Source of the DNA: Aurantiochytrium sp. KH105
Lineage: Eukaryota > Sar > Bigyra > Thraustochytrida > Thraustochytriidae
NCBI GenBank assembly: GCA_003116975.1
Contig: BGKB01000004.1
Span: 558,001 to 622,000, forward strand
Direction: 5' to 3'
Length of the DNA stretch: 64,000 nt
Positions 31,401 to 42,069 of the stretch are shown piece after piece. The notes under the pieces were generated by a model. It had not been told where the DNA came from. It saw only the letters and a program-made list of their open reading frames with translations, and ran no database searches. Each line of letters starts with the position of its first letter. Within the stretch, counting starts at the first letter, position 1. The position numbers and the translations under genes were made by a program.

Positions 31401-34400
31401 TTCCCTTGCCACGGGCGCGGGCGCGAGCAGCTGCTTCTACCTACCGCGCGCGCGGAGAAGGCTGACCGTCGGCTTGGGACGCGCAGCGCCTCATGCAGCT
31501 GCAGCTGTTGCTGCTGCTGCTGCTGCTGCATGCGGTCGGCTGATGTGATCGATGCAGGCACGCCATCTTTTGCACCTTGCTCCGTCCATCGCCCGCACGT
31601 GCACGGGCGAGGGCCTCGCGCTGCGCGCACGAACGCCGGGCTCCAGGACGCGGCGGTCGCGGCGAGCGGTCGCGGCGGTCCCCAACAGAGGAGAGGGATC
31701 GCGACGATGGAATGAGAAGCCGAGGCCGGATCCCGTGGGCCTCATCTCCTCCGTGCTGCACGGACTGCGCGGAGCCGCTATAAAGCCGTTCGGGGGAGCA
31801 ACTGCAACAGCAAATGCAACTTGAAAGGTGAGGGCCTCAAGAGGACGTGCTCGGAGACGCCGCCGCGCTCGGCCTCGCGAGTCCCAGACATGCACGCGGT
31901 CGCGACATGCAGCAGCAGATGCGAGCGTCAGGCCTGGCTCGTGCAGAGGGAAGGGACCCACTCGGCTCGGACGACTCAAGTCGAAAACAGAAGAAAGGCT
32001 TGCGAGATTCGCTCGCTGTCGCTCTCGAGTTCAAGATCCATGGAGGATCCTTGGGACGCGGTCGTGCGACCGCCGGGCGAGCAGCAGCAGCTGCAGCAGC
32101 AGCAGCAGCAGCAGCAGCAACGGCAGCGGCAGCAGCGCAGACGAAGCGAGACGTCGAAATGTGGCAGTGGCAGTGGCATGTGGCTTAGGTATGCGGACGC
32201 GCAGCGCTCTCGATCGATGGATCGATCGATCCATCGATCGGTCCATCGGTCCGTACCTAGTAACGAGCTCCTCAAAGAACCGGTCGATGAACGCAAATCA
32301 TACCAAATGGGAAGGCCCTACCAGACCCGACCTTGTTCCAGGCCGTGGCATGTGGCTAATCAGAGAGACCCAACCTCCATGACGGTTCCGTCGTAAGGAT
32401 GCGTTCCCTATCACGAAGATCCGCCACAACATCGCGATGCAACTTGTTGGTCTCGATCTCGATCTTGAACTTGCCACGGCATGGCATGGCATGGCATGAG
32501 CGCACCGCTTCAAGCGTCAAGCAGCAGCAGCGCGCCGTTCTGATTGAGAGTGAGAGACTTTCCTTGATTGCGCTACGAGCGCGTCACGCTGGATCGGCTC
32601 GCACCCGGGAGCCAGCTTCCCTGGACCGACTCGCTCCAGACGCCACGCTGGCCGGTAGTCTATAAGCTTGAGCAAAACACAGCCTTGAGTCGTCGTACTC
32701 TTGCGCTCGCTCGCGCTCCCTTCCGTCAGGGCGAAGAGGCCCGTTGCCCGAGACACCACTTGCCCAAAGCTGGCGACTCGAGCCGCCTCGGCCCAAGCGC
32801 CGTTTCCGCGCGACGACGAACGGCAGCAGCAGCCATCTAAAAGCTACGCGTAGTCCATCGTCGCCATTTGCCCTCCTTGATTTCTCTTTCCTTTCTTTTT
32901 TCTTTTTCTTCATTTGATTGACTGATCTAACAAAAAAACTTTTCACCGCCGATGAGTCCCAGACCGCCCGTTCCTGCCGGTTCCACACCGACGCCGGCTA
33001 CCGCGAAGAGGGGGGCTATCGGCCGGCTAGACGAAAATCTACGTCCCGCGCCGTCCGCGGATGCGCGCGCCACCCGAAACCCCTTTTTTCGCGGGGGGCT
33101 TTTTTAGCCACCGAAACCGGCGCGGCTGCCTCCCTCCGTTCCCTCCCCCTCGCAGGCTTCCTGCCGCCTCCCTCGCAGGGTCACCTCAGACGCATGCACT
33201 ACGTCTCCACTGGCGCCGCCGCGTCGGTCGGAGAGTTTCAAATAAACAATGCATCGCCTCCTCCCTCTTCGAGTCAGATCAATACAAGCAACGGAAACTA
33301 GCCGTCTTCTTGAGAGAAATGGATTGGTCGATTCGTCGATCGACCACCTGCAAATGAAAAAACAGTTTACACCGACTTGATTCACCTGCCACTGGCTGGC
33401 TGGTGGCCACTGTCACGGCCACCAAGCAACCTCTGAAAAAGCCGGCCAGCGGAGCTTTTCATTGCCACCTCGACTATCCATTCGCCGCCACTCAGTCAAT
33501 AATCAACCAACAAAAAGCAACAAACAAATCACCCATCCATTCATTTCTCTTTTTCACAAGTGCACTCGGCGCCGTTAGTTGCGAGCCGGTCAAGTCGGTG
33601 GCCGCGAGTCGGTGCAGCGGCAAAAAGGGCCTAGCTTTCTGTCTAGCTGAAGCCTAGGCGCGCGCCGAGGTCGAGCCCGGGTCCCGTACCTCCGCGCCGC
33701 CCGCGCCGCCGCCCGCCCGGGGGCGTCCAGCCAATCAACGGACCGGAAGAAGCTGCCGCGCGCAAGGGGAAGCTCTCCCACCGAGTTCCGTGGCCGGCGC
33801 CACACGTGCCGCCTCCCTCTTTTTGCACGCACCAGACACGAAGCCATTTTAGGTTGAAACTCAATTTTATGGAGCGGGGTCGGGTGCGAAGCGTTCGGCG
33901 GGGGAAGTGCACCGGAACGGGAGCCAGGGCGGCGCCCGGTCCCGTACTTTGCACCCCCCGCGGGGGCGGCCTTGACTCAACGGACTCGAGTAAGTATTTC
34001 TTTTACTTTTTACGTTTTATTTCTTTTTCTTTTTCTTTCTCTTTTCTTTTACTTTGCTCTGTCCCATCCACCCATCTACTACGGTCAAGCTTTTCATTTT
34101 TCCACTTTCTTTTCACTTTCTTTTTCCATCATTTTTACCTGCTTGTTGGAGAGTCCATTTTCGGTTGCCAGACTGCCCCCCTTGGTGCGGACGCGTGTGG
34201 CAGGTAGGTGGGGTATGGTGAACGAACGAATGGGCGCCCGTAAAGGTCGCAAAGTGAATGCTGGCTTTGGCGGTGGCGTTCTAGGCCCGGACGAATAGGC
34301 TTAGCGGATGCTGTTGGTTGCATCCAGATGGCATGGAGTCAGGCTGCTACAGCATGAACTGCTTTTCTGTTTTAAAAGAAAATCAGGCATCAACCTTCAG

Positions 34401-35521
34401 CCCCAAGCATAGAAAAGAGCTTGCTTCTCAGTTTCTCTGCAGACAACATGCTTCAAGATTATGAAGGAGTCTGTGCTCCACTTGCAAAATGTAGAATACA
34501 GAGCAAGAGGGCCAAAATCTAATTCTATTATCTCTTGCATTGTCTTTGCTTGATGATAAAACGAGACGGTGAGAAGTACCCCCTCCACTGCCACTTTCTT
34601 CGTCTTGTCACGGCTTACGTTGGCTTCATCATGCACGATTTCGCAAAAACTTCATTCTCGTAATGAACAAAGCCACAAACGTACATCCGCCATGAGCTTT
34701 CTACGGCTTGCCATTTGCGAAATGCATGTTTTACTGTTTCGTCCTCAGGTCACGACTCTGAATCTGAAAATGACACAGCTTGCGACGCGACTGACCGTCT
34801 TGGCAGAGCATATACTTGCATTGTTTGCGACGAGGTGTCCTCCTTTTCATGATAGAAAACGTCGGAGGTCAACTGCTCGCAAGACTAGCAAAGCAGAGCA
34901 TAAACTTGCATTGTTCGCGACGAGGAGTCCTCCTCCTCAAGACAGTTGGCAAACGTCGGACCTCACTAGCACGCAAGATCAGGAGAGTAGAATCTTAGAC
35001 TGTCTTCGGAATGCGCGCTTCGTGCCAGCATGTGGATGCTGCCCGTGAACTCTGCGCAATTTACCACCATGGTCCTCGGCAAGGCTGGTCCATTGTGCAT
35101 CGCACAGCGCATGGGGCTTACGCTCGAGAGGCCGGTTCTGCGTCCGTATACCGCTCATTCACTACTGCTCCCACCACGGCCATAGTCCCAAGCAAAAACG
35201 GCCCATTACGGGTGAAAACTTAGTCCGGCGTCCTACACAAGTAGGTCCTAGGAGGCTATCAAGTAAATCCGTACAAGTCTCCACCGCTACGGCAGCCAGC
35301 ACGTGCACGCGCACGCGGGACACCCACTTGGCAACAACAACGAGTGCAACTTCGGCAAGTAGAAGGCGTACTACCTCTGTTCGCGCGCGTGAGAGGCAGC
35401 GCCTTCGCTGCTCGGGCGCGGAGAAGGGAAAGCACGAGTGCTGTTACATCATTGACCCGCGCCGAGCAGCAGCAGCAGCAACAGCAGCAGCAAGGAAAGA
35501 GTGCGAGAGAAAACGAGAGAG
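28464..35521. other. 7-kb gene desert, GC-rich with simple repeats
   Basis: No frame here shows a recognisable domain. Long frames at 28.5-29.5 kb and 30-32.4 kb are Arg/Ala/Pro-rich and exist on both strands, the sign of GC-rich non-coding DNA. Content: GGCT runs (30362-30390), CAG repeats (~31495-31520, 32080-32120), GATC/GATCC palindromic runs (~32208-32252), CATGG repeats (~32478-32498), a TATAAA (31779-31784), a pair of diverged direct repeats (33681-33746 and 33939-33988), a TTTCTTTTT tract (~34005-34060), and an 85-bp direct repeat (34803-34979). It may hold a non-coding transcript or an intron-rich gene that I cannot see. Confidence 0.35.
34803..34979 (+). repeat. ~85-bp imperfect direct repeat, two copies
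   Basis: Copy 1 starts at 34803 and copy 2 at 34893, a 90-bp offset. Both run GCAGAGCATA-ACTTGCATTGTT-GCGACGAGG-GTCCTCC...AACGTCGGA...CTC...GCAAGA with scattered differences. It looks like an old tandem duplication. Confidence 0.75.
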
Positions 35522-36247
35522 ATGGCTGACGCCTATCCGGACAAGTTCACCCGTGAAGACTATGACAAGCGCATCAAGTGCTACGTGTCCGAGCGAGAAG
35601 AGGTTGCCTACGTGGACGTCGAGTACAACTCGCTATGGAGATCCTCATCCATCCGGTGGCTCCATGCGCGAAACACCCAATACACACTCACGGGCCTGCT
35701 CATGTTCGACGTGATTCTCCTCTTTGCGCAAGTCTTCCTTGACGCACATTTCCCACCTTGCTACGCCATCACAAATAATGCTGAATGCGTCGATTCGAGC
35801 GGCGTCGAGTCTCTTACGGCCCATATTCACTGCGAGGAACACTCAGACATTGTCCATTCCACCTCTGCCATCATGTACGTCGTCAGTCTCGTCATTCTCA
35901 TCATCTTTGAGATCGAACTCGTCCTTGCTTTCATCACCCTAGGCCCCTTTCAGTTCCTCCGCAACCTCTCATACCAGCTCGATATTTTCATCGTCACAAC
36001 TAGCATCGCGCTCGAGATTTTGCTGCATGAGACCGAGGATGACGCCATTGCCTCGGCACTTATTATTGCCCGAGTCTGGCGCCTTATTCGTATCAGTCAC
36101 GGTCTCTTTACTACCAAGCGTCGTCAGCTTCTGGCCAACATTGTCACTGGCGAGGAGAATGTGCAGAGCGAGGCTTGGGAGGAAGAAAGTGTCGAAAGCG
36201 CTCGTCGCAAATCCCGTGTGGCATCTGTGTCCGCAGCGCAGCTTTGA
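35522..36247 (+). CDS. HVCN1: Hv1-like voltage-gated proton channel (voltage-sensor-only protein)
   Basis: 241 residues with four TM helices and no pore module. S1 (~58-77, LTGLLMFDVILLFAQVFLDA) has the Asp at ~63 that corresponds to the selectivity-filter Asp112 of human Hv1. The S1-S2 loop is long and holds several His and Cys, where Zn2+ binding is expected. S2 (~120-145) has acidic residues IFEIELVL. S3 (~160-176) begins LDIFIV. S4 (~180-195) carries the Hv1 signature R-x-W-R-x-x-R (R184, W186, R187, R190), with His193 where most Hv1 channels have Asn. The C-terminus after S4 is short and acidic then basic, with weak coiled-coil potential. Expected role: voltage- and pH-gated H+ efflux at the plasma membrane. 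HVCN1 is assigned by the motif, not by a search. Confidence 0.85.
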   Translation: MADAYPDKFTREDYDKRIKCYVSEREEVAYVDVEYNSLWRSSSIRWLHARNTQYTLTGLLMFDVILLFAQVFLDAHFPPCYAITNNAECVDSSGVESLTAHIHCEEHSDIVHSTSAIMYVVSLVILIIFEIELVLAFITLGPFQFLRNLSYQLDIFIVTTSIALEILLHETEDDAIASALIIARVWRLIRISHGLFTTKRRQLLANIVTGEENVQSEAWEEESVESARRKSRVASVSAAQL

Positions 36248-37123
36248 CTCCACGTATTTTCACGGAGTTTAGTCTAGCTCTTGCTCTCCTCCATATCCTG
36301 ATGTTTTTGATGTTGTTGTTTCCATCTTGATCGAATCGAAATGTAGAATGAAACATCTCCAGCAAACCGGATCATTTATACTGGTAATTTCTTGTGAGCT
36401 TGCTCGAGACCATTTCTGTCAATGTGTCTTGCTCTATCATCTCAGGCTGCGACATTGCGATAAAGAGAGATACTCTTCGCTCTTCGAGTAAATACGGTCA
36501 CCCGAATTTGCTATTTTCACAGTCAGAAAAATGTAATATCCTTGGTTTTTTGGACCTAAGTTCGTCGTCCGCAAAGGCTAACGTGCGGAATGGAAGGCAT
36601 ACTTCTTGATCGCAAGTTTTCGCCTCATCGAAACATCCCGACGAAGCCGAGCTCTAGGACTTCCCGCATCCGCTAATTATTTTGGTTTTTTTATTTGATT
36701 ACTAATAGGAAAAAGACTGCTTATCTCCGGTCAAACAACCTCGAAAGAGTCCCTCGACGAGAAAGTGCGGATGTTGTCGTTACAGCTACATCTCGAGGCT
36801 TCGCGGCCGCTTCCTCCTGCAAGGTACGAACTGATCTTATTGCCTTCTCAAGTGCATCAATCTCGTCCGGCTCACCTCCCTTCAAAATGGGCACATGCAA
36901 CGGATTGCCGCTCCACGATAAGGTATACCATGGGGAAATAAAAAGTGTACAGAGTAGAAATAGCCCTCGGTACAGTTGCGAACATCACTCTTTTCCAAAA
37001 TTCAATTTAAGAATGAAGAAAGTTGGGCTTCCCTGCCACGAAGCGATCCGTGAACAGAGGAAAGCGAGACGGACGACTTTTGCTTCACACTGACAATGTC
37101 ATAATAGCTTCGTCATCTTTTAT
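36248..37123. other. intergenic region between the proton channel and CSN2 (convergent)
   Basis: AT-richer 3' flanks of two converging genes. No exon, repeat or RNA gene recognised. Confidence 0.4.
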
Positions 37124-38584
37124 TCAATTTGATGATATCTTGGAAAGCGAGGAGGCCCATGCTTTCAACGAAATGAATTTGCGATCCATCGCCACACGAG
37201 TAGAGGATTCCTCCATCTCGGCGCCAAGAACAACCGATCCTCCGGCGTCACCCGGCGCATTCGCAGCCTTTGCTCCGGACGATCCAGAGGATGAAGGTCC
37301 GAGTACCGGTGTAAACTTCTCCAGCACACCAAGACGCTGGTCTATCCGTGCGTTGATGCGGTTGTCCAAAATAAGCTGCACCAGAATCCCCTCAACCTCT
37401 AACGCTGGCACGTTGATCTCACGTGCAAGAAAGTCCAGCCGCACACGCTTGTACGGACGCACAAGCTTCTTGAGAACTTCGCTCCGAATGTTGTGCAGCA
37501 AGTCGTTTACGTAACGCATAATAAAAGGGTCCGAGGTGATGCCCAATTTCTCGTCCTTGAGCAATCGCTCAAACTGCTTCACATCAGACGACTCATACGC
37601 TGCGCGCAACTCCACCATTGCTTGGATCTCCGGATCGTCCTTGTACACTTTAGCCTCGCGACTGTCAAATGGGTTGATGTCCTTGAGCGCAATCATGTTC
37701 GCGAGAACAACATACTTGAGGCATTGCTTTGCGCGCGGGTTCCCGGCTTCTTGATAATTCCGAAAGCTCTGAAAAAACTCGTCATATGCCTTTGACCAGG
37801 CCTCCTCTTCCATGCTCATCTTGCCGCCCGCCTCATGCAAGCCGCCAAAGATACGCGGATCTTGAATGGCCGCCGAGAGCGAGTTCGTCTTGTGCCAAAT
37901 CTCCTTGAGCTTTGCGTTTTGTCGCGTGGCATCATACATTGCAATCTCCAACGCATACACTTCCAAGAGGTATGCATCGCGATTCTGGTCCTCCTTGGAC
38001 TGCCCCGACTTGAGTGAGTCGTGCAAGAGGCCGACAGTCCTTTCCAAGGCGCCATAGTCTCCACGATCGAGCAGCATCTTGCCGAGTTTGAGATTTGTGT
38101 TAAACCATAGTCGCTCATTCTGTGATGAGCGAAGGACGTCCAGGGTAATCTCGTACATGCGCGCGAGCGAAACCTGCGCGCCCTGAGGCCCAGCGCCGGC
38201 CGACACGGTATCCAAGACATGGTTGATTGTGTCGTTGCATTCGTTTCGCGTCACCTTGTCAAGGCAACCCAAGAGCTCCTGGTACACTTGCAGCATGGCG
38301 TCTCCCTGACCTAGCCGGTAATGGAGCACAACCATGTGCTCCAAGCTTTTGAAACGCCACTTGACCTCGTCTGGCCGATTGTCCTTTTCGAGCTGCACGA
38401 CCTTTTTGAATAGCTCGAGCGCTGCGCCTGGATCGTTTCGTCGCTTGTCATCTGCTTCGTAAAACGCGTTCTCCACCTCAATAGCATAGTCGCTCTGCCC
38501 ACCGCCACCTTCTTCCTCCTCGCCGCCGTCCGAGTACTGGTAATCGCCTTCGTCGTCGCTATACACGTACTCGTCGTCAGACAT
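37124..38584 (-). CDS. CSN2: COP9 signalosome subunit 2 (CSN2)
   Basis: 486 residues from ATG 38584; human CSN2 is 443. The start MSDDEYVYSDDEGDYQYSD is close to the near-invariant acidic N-terminus of CSN2 (MSD.ED.D.EYSED). TPR-like helical repeats follow (IEVENAFYEADDKRRNDPGAALELFKKVV, KWRFKSLEHMVVLHYRLGQ, NERLWFNTNLKLGKMLLDRGDY), then a PCI domain (~330-430) with DPFIMRYVNDLLHNIRSEVLKKLVRPYKRVRLDFLAREINVP and VEGILVQLILDNRINARIDQ. The C-terminal ~55 residues include an Ala/Gly/Ser linker not usual in the family. CSN2 scaffolds the COP9 signalosome and positions neddylated cullin-RING ligases for deneddylation. It sits in the same window as a RING protein and an F-box protein, though not linked to them. 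Confidence 0.95.
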   Translation of the reverse strand: MSDDEYVYSDDEGDYQYSDGGEEEEGGGGQSDYAIEVENAFYEADDKRRNDPGAALELFKKVVQLEKDNRPDEVKWRFKSLEHMVVLHYRLGQGDAMLQVYQELLGCLDKVTRNECNDTINHVLDTVSAGAGPQGAQVSLARMYEITLDVLRSSQNERLWFNTNLKLGKMLLDRGDYGALERTVGLLHDSLKSGQSKEDQNRDAYLLEVYALEIAMYDATRQNAKLKEIWHKTNSLSAAIQDPRIFGGLHEAGGKMSMEEEAWSKAYDEFFQSFRNYQEAGNPRAKQCLKYVVLANMIALKDINPFDSREAKVYKDDPEIQAMVELRAAYESSDVKQFERLLKDEKLGITSDPFIMRYVNDLLHNIRSEVLKKLVRPYKRVRLDFLAREINVPALEVEGILVQLILDNRINARIDQRLGVLEKFTPVLGPSSSGSSGAKAANAPGDAGGSVVLGAEMEESSTRVAMDRKFISLKAWASSLSKISSN

Positions 38585-39228
38585 GGTGCCGTTTGCTCGC
38601 TCGTCTGCGAGGGCGCGTGTGTGGCTTGTCTCGTTGCCGTGCGTGCACACCGTCTCGTGCTGCTTCCAAGCGTCTCCGTCGTTCGCGCGCTGCTTGCGCG
38701 CGGCGTTTGTCGCTCTGTTGTTCGCAAAAAGACGGCTGCAATGATCTATCTTTTGGATTCCTTTTTTTTTTCTCAAAAGAATTCTTTCTTCTTCTCGATG
38801 AAACACGCAACTGAGCGACCGTCGCTCAAATTATCTCCTCTGTTCTCTTTCTTGCAGCAGTTGGGAGGGGAGGAGAAGCTGACGCTAGTTCAAAAGAAAA
38901 GCAAATAAGGTGAGACTTCCTTTTGCTTCCCCCCCCCCCCCCCCCAAAAAAATTGTTGTCTTTGTGGAATGCGAAATTTCATGCAAAGCTCGCGATTTCC
39001 AGCGCAAGCTAACTCGAGTCAGAAAAGAAGTAGCTGCTATTGTTGATGTTATTGTTGTTGCTGCTATTGTTGATATTATTGTTATTGCTGCTGCTGCTGC
39101 GGCTGCTGCATGGAAAGATAGACAAAACTACAAGGCACAATTCAAGAGTAGTGCAAGAAACAAATGAATAATCTTGGTTTTGTACCAGGCCAAGGGCGCC
39201 AGGCCCATAATACAAGAGAAAAAACAAC
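38585..39228. other. intergenic region with homopolymer and TTG/CTG runs
   Basis: CSN2 5' flank (minus) and 3' flank of the J-domain gene (minus). It contains a C tract followed by A (38929-38951) and a TTGTTGATGTTATTG...GCTGCTGCTGC run (~39038-39112). No gene. Confidence 0.45.
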
Positions 39229-42069
39229 CTACAGCGGCATCTTGAACTCTGAACGTGCCGAGCTTTCACCGGCGCCAAAGGATGCATTCGCATTGCTACT
39301 ATTGCTGTTGCTGCCTGCGCCCCCGCCACGGAACCCAAAGCTAAACAGATGGCTGCGACGAATCCCACCTGCGTTGCTCCAACGAGAACGAGCGGCTCTC
39401 GCCTCAAAATTGCGACTGGCCGTATGCAGCCGCTCAAAGATCTCGTCCTCGTCCACATCATCGTCATCGTCATCAAGATCATCGTCGTCGGAAAGCACAC
39501 CGTCACCTCCCACCGAAGCAACGCCTGGTCGACCTTCGCCATCCAAGTGGATTTCAAAACTCTCGTTTGCACTTGGACTTTCTCTCGCGCGCGCGCGAAA
39601 AAAACGATGCGCCGCCCCGGCCTCTGGGAATCGACCCGCTTGCGACCCATCTGACGTTGAACCCAGCGAAGAAACATCGTCAAGATCGTCGTCATCATCG
39701 TCGTGGTGCGCGGCTCCGACATGAACATCGTCATCGTCGTCGTCGTCGTCGTCATCGACAACGCCCTCGCCAAGGTCGTCATCATCTTCGCCCAAGTCCA
39801 GGTCGTCATCATCCTCATTGTTGTGACGGCCAGATCCGCTCGATCGGAACCCGGTGCCAGCGCGCGCTCTCCCCGTCTCGCTGCCATACGGCGGGCTTCG
39901 CGTGTCCGCATACGCCCGTCGCGAGCGCTTCGAGGCCGAAAAGTAGCTTGCATTTGCCTCTGCAGCCGCCGCAGCCGCATTCCATTGCGTCTGTTCCTCG
40001 TGCTGGCGCCGCACAATGTCATCCATACGCTTGGAGATGCGATCAATGTCATACAAGGTTCGCTTTTGCTCATCGCTCAGGATCTCGTTGGCTTCGTTGA
40101 TGGCCTTGAACATGATTGACGCCCGCGCTGTATCGTCAGCACTGCCACGATGCTTGTCCGGGTGCCACTTGAGACACTGCTTGCGAAAGGATTGTTTCAC
40201 CTGCGTCGGCGTGGCATCTGCCTGGAGACCAAGCACAAGATAATGATCCGTGGCCTTGGCTGCCAAGTCTCGCGCCCGCTCGAGACAAGCCGTCCAGTCC
40301 TCTGAGCCAGACGCCGGCTCCGCATCGGCGCGACTTTGCTGTATGAGCTGCTCATAATCAGTCACTGCGCGCGCATAATCAAACAGAGCCATGTGAGACG
40401 AGGCGCGCTGTGCAAGCGCATTCTTGTACGAGCCGCCCCGCAACTCGATCGCTGTCGAGCACCGCTCGATCGCTTGCAGGTGCAGACCGGCCTTGACGCA
40501 CGCGCGTGCGCTGTTGTAATACAACGTGGCGAGATTGGCCTGTGTCGCCACGCGCTCGTCCTTGACCGACTCTGCAAGATCGATCGCAGCAGAATAGGCG
40601 GCCAAGGCGCCCTTAAAGTCCTCTTGGGCGTACAGCCGGTTGGCGCGCACCGAGTGCGACCAAAACAAGAGATCTGCGTCTCGCAGCAGCTTTTCAGCCT
40701 CGGCAGCCTTTACCACCGCCGCAGCCGTGGCCTTTGGGCTCTTGTGCTTGCTCTTGGCGCGAGTACTTCTTGTTTTGCTTTCTTCACTTGGTGTCGACCC
40801 TTCGCGAGGCGTCGTTGCCTCCTCGTCCGTGGCCTGCGTCTGGGGTCCTGGTGCTGCATCATCTGCCGACACCGCTGGATCTTCCGGATCGTGTGTGCCA
40901 CCCTCACGCGTGCCCGCGATTGACTTGGGACTTCCCGCGCTCGAGGCCCTCGACCTCGCAAGAGCAGCCGCGTCGGCCTCCCCTGCAGCAACAAGAGTCA
41001 GCTCGGCGAGCTCCAGTGGCGTCTTGCCGGTTTTGTCGCGTGCCATCACATCGGCACCGTTGCGCATGAGAAGTCGCACGCACCGCGCGTGGCCACCACG
41101 TGCCGCAAGGTGCAGCGCCGTTTGCGTCTCTGGCTCGACCGTTTTCTCCAAATGCCTTCCCATGGCTTTGGCGCCAAAGCTTAGCATTTTCTCCAAGCTC
41201 TTATCCGAACCCGCCTTGCTTGCGCAGTGCACGGCATTCCAGCCCGTCTTTTCTGTGCTCGCGACAAAGGGATCCGCGCCGCACGTCAACAGCAGTGTCA
41301 CCATGTCCAGCGATTTGCGTCCACGCGTGCTTGCCGCTTCCGAGAGCGCAGCCGAGAGCGTCCGCCGATACGCCTCCAAGGCGCTCGAGACAATCGCCCG
41401 TTCCGGGTTCAGCAGTGACTTGACCGTCTCCAGCTTGCCGTCGCGCGCCGCGGCCAAGAGCTGCTGCGAGTACGACTCCTTGGCGTTGACTTTGTCACTC
41501 CGTTTTGTTGGCGTGTTTGGGTTCACGTTTTCGCCGCGCCCAGTCCCGTTCATGACGTCGGGGCCATTGTTGAGCACCTGGAATCGCAGCGCCATAACCT
41601 CGGCGCGGAGGCTTTCCACTTCCTTGACGAGTTTGCCCTGCTCAAGCAGCCTTTCCTTGGATTGCATGTTTTCCACCAGTTGCGAATCGTGCAGTTGCTG
41701 CTGCAAAGAATCGATTAGTTCTTGCTGTCGCGATGACCGCGTCTTCTCCAGGTCCAACGACGTGCGCAACGAGCCCACCTTGTCACGAAGCGTCACGAGC
41801 GCATTTTCGTACCTATCCTTTTCCGTCGTGAAAGAGGCTTCCATCTCCTCTGCGACCTGCTGTAGCTTGTGCGACAGCATCGCCGTCATGCTCGCAAACG
41901 GCGCCGATGAGTTCGCTGACGAGCTCGCCGACGAAGACGACGACGCTCCGCCCTGCCCGTTATTTGCGGAGCGGTAGCCTGCAAAGGGGTCTCCGTTCGC
42001 CTCGCGGCTCCTGCCGTCGTAGGCTGCCCCGCGCCGGTACGCTGCGCTCGCGCCGGCGTGGCCGCGCAT
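39229..42069 (-). CDS. large co-chaperone-like protein: coiled coil, ankyrin repeats, TPR and J domain
   Basis: 946 residues, ATG at 42069. Order: Ser/Ala-rich N-terminus; coiled coil (~62-170, LSHKLQQVAEEMEASFTTEKDRYEN...LRAEVMALRF); ankyrin repeats (~195-360, including TGWNAVHCASKAGSDKSLEKMLSFGA and QTALHLAARGGHARCVRLLMRNGADV); Lys-rich linker; TPR block (~465-600, ANRLYAQEDFKGALAAYSAAIDL and ALAQRASSHMALFDYARAVTDYE); J domain (~607-680) with an intact HPD motif (CLKWHPDKHRG) and YLVLGLQADATPTQVKQSFRK; then a very acidic C-terminus with runs of up to ten Asp. TPR plus J resembles DNAJC7, and the intact HPD implies Hsp70 stimulation. The ankyrin block and coiled coil are extra and make the architecture unusual. 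Confidence 0.88.
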   Translation of the reverse strand: MRGHAGASAAYRRGAAYDGRSREANGDPFAGYRSANNGQGGASSSSSASSSANSSAPFASMTAMLSHKLQQVAEEMEASFTTEKDRYENALVTLRDKVGSLRTSLDLEKTRSSRQQELIDSLQQQLHDSQLVENMQSKERLLEQGKLVKEVESLRAEVMALRFQVLNNGPDVMNGTGRGENVNPNTPTKRSDKVNAKESYSQQLLAAARDGKLETVKSLLNPERAIVSSALEAYRRTLSAALSEAASTRGRKSLDMVTLLLTCGADPFVASTEKTGWNAVHCASKAGSDKSLEKMLSFGAKAMGRHLEKTVEPETQTALHLAARGGHARCVRLLMRNGADVMARDKTGKTPLELAELTLVAAGEADAAALARSRASSAGSPKSIAGTREGGTHDPEDPAVSADDAAPGPQTQATDEEATTPREGSTPSEESKTRSTRAKSKHKSPKATAAAVVKAAEAEKLLRDADLLFWSHSVRANRLYAQEDFKGALAAYSAAIDLAESVKDERVATQANLATLYYNSARACVKAGLHLQAIERCSTAIELRGGSYKNALAQRASSHMALFDYARAVTDYEQLIQQSRADAEPASGSEDWTACLERARDLAAKATDHYLVLGLQADATPTQVKQSFRKQCLKWHPDKHRGSADDTARASIMFKAINEANEILSDEQKRTLYDIDRISKRMDDIVRRQHEEQTQWNAAAAAAEANASYFSASKRSRRAYADTRSPPYGSETGRARAGTGFRSSGSGRHNNEDDDDLDLGEDDDDLGEGVVDDDDDDDDDDVHVGAAHHDDDDDDLDDVSSLGSTSDGSQAGRFPEAGAAHRFFRARARESPSANESFEIHLDGEGRPGVASVGGDGVLSDDDDLDDDDDDVDEDEIFERLHTASRNFEARAARSRWSNAGGIRRSHLFSFGFRGGGAGSNSNSSNANASFGAGESSARSEFKMPL

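Noticed and set aside
28464-35521. Transposable element in the gene desert
   Set aside because: No transposase, integrase or reverse-transcriptase-like frame and no clear terminal repeats; only simple and diverged short repeats.
39009-40073. 354-codon minus-strand Met/Thr-rich frame
   Set aside because: Frame-shifted shadow of the acidic tail of the J-domain protein; poly-Thr/Met arises from GAT repeats.
40640-41977. 445-codon plus-strand Ser-rich frame
   Set aside because: Antisense to the ankyrin/TPR/J-domain gene; no domain; composition explained by the coding strand.
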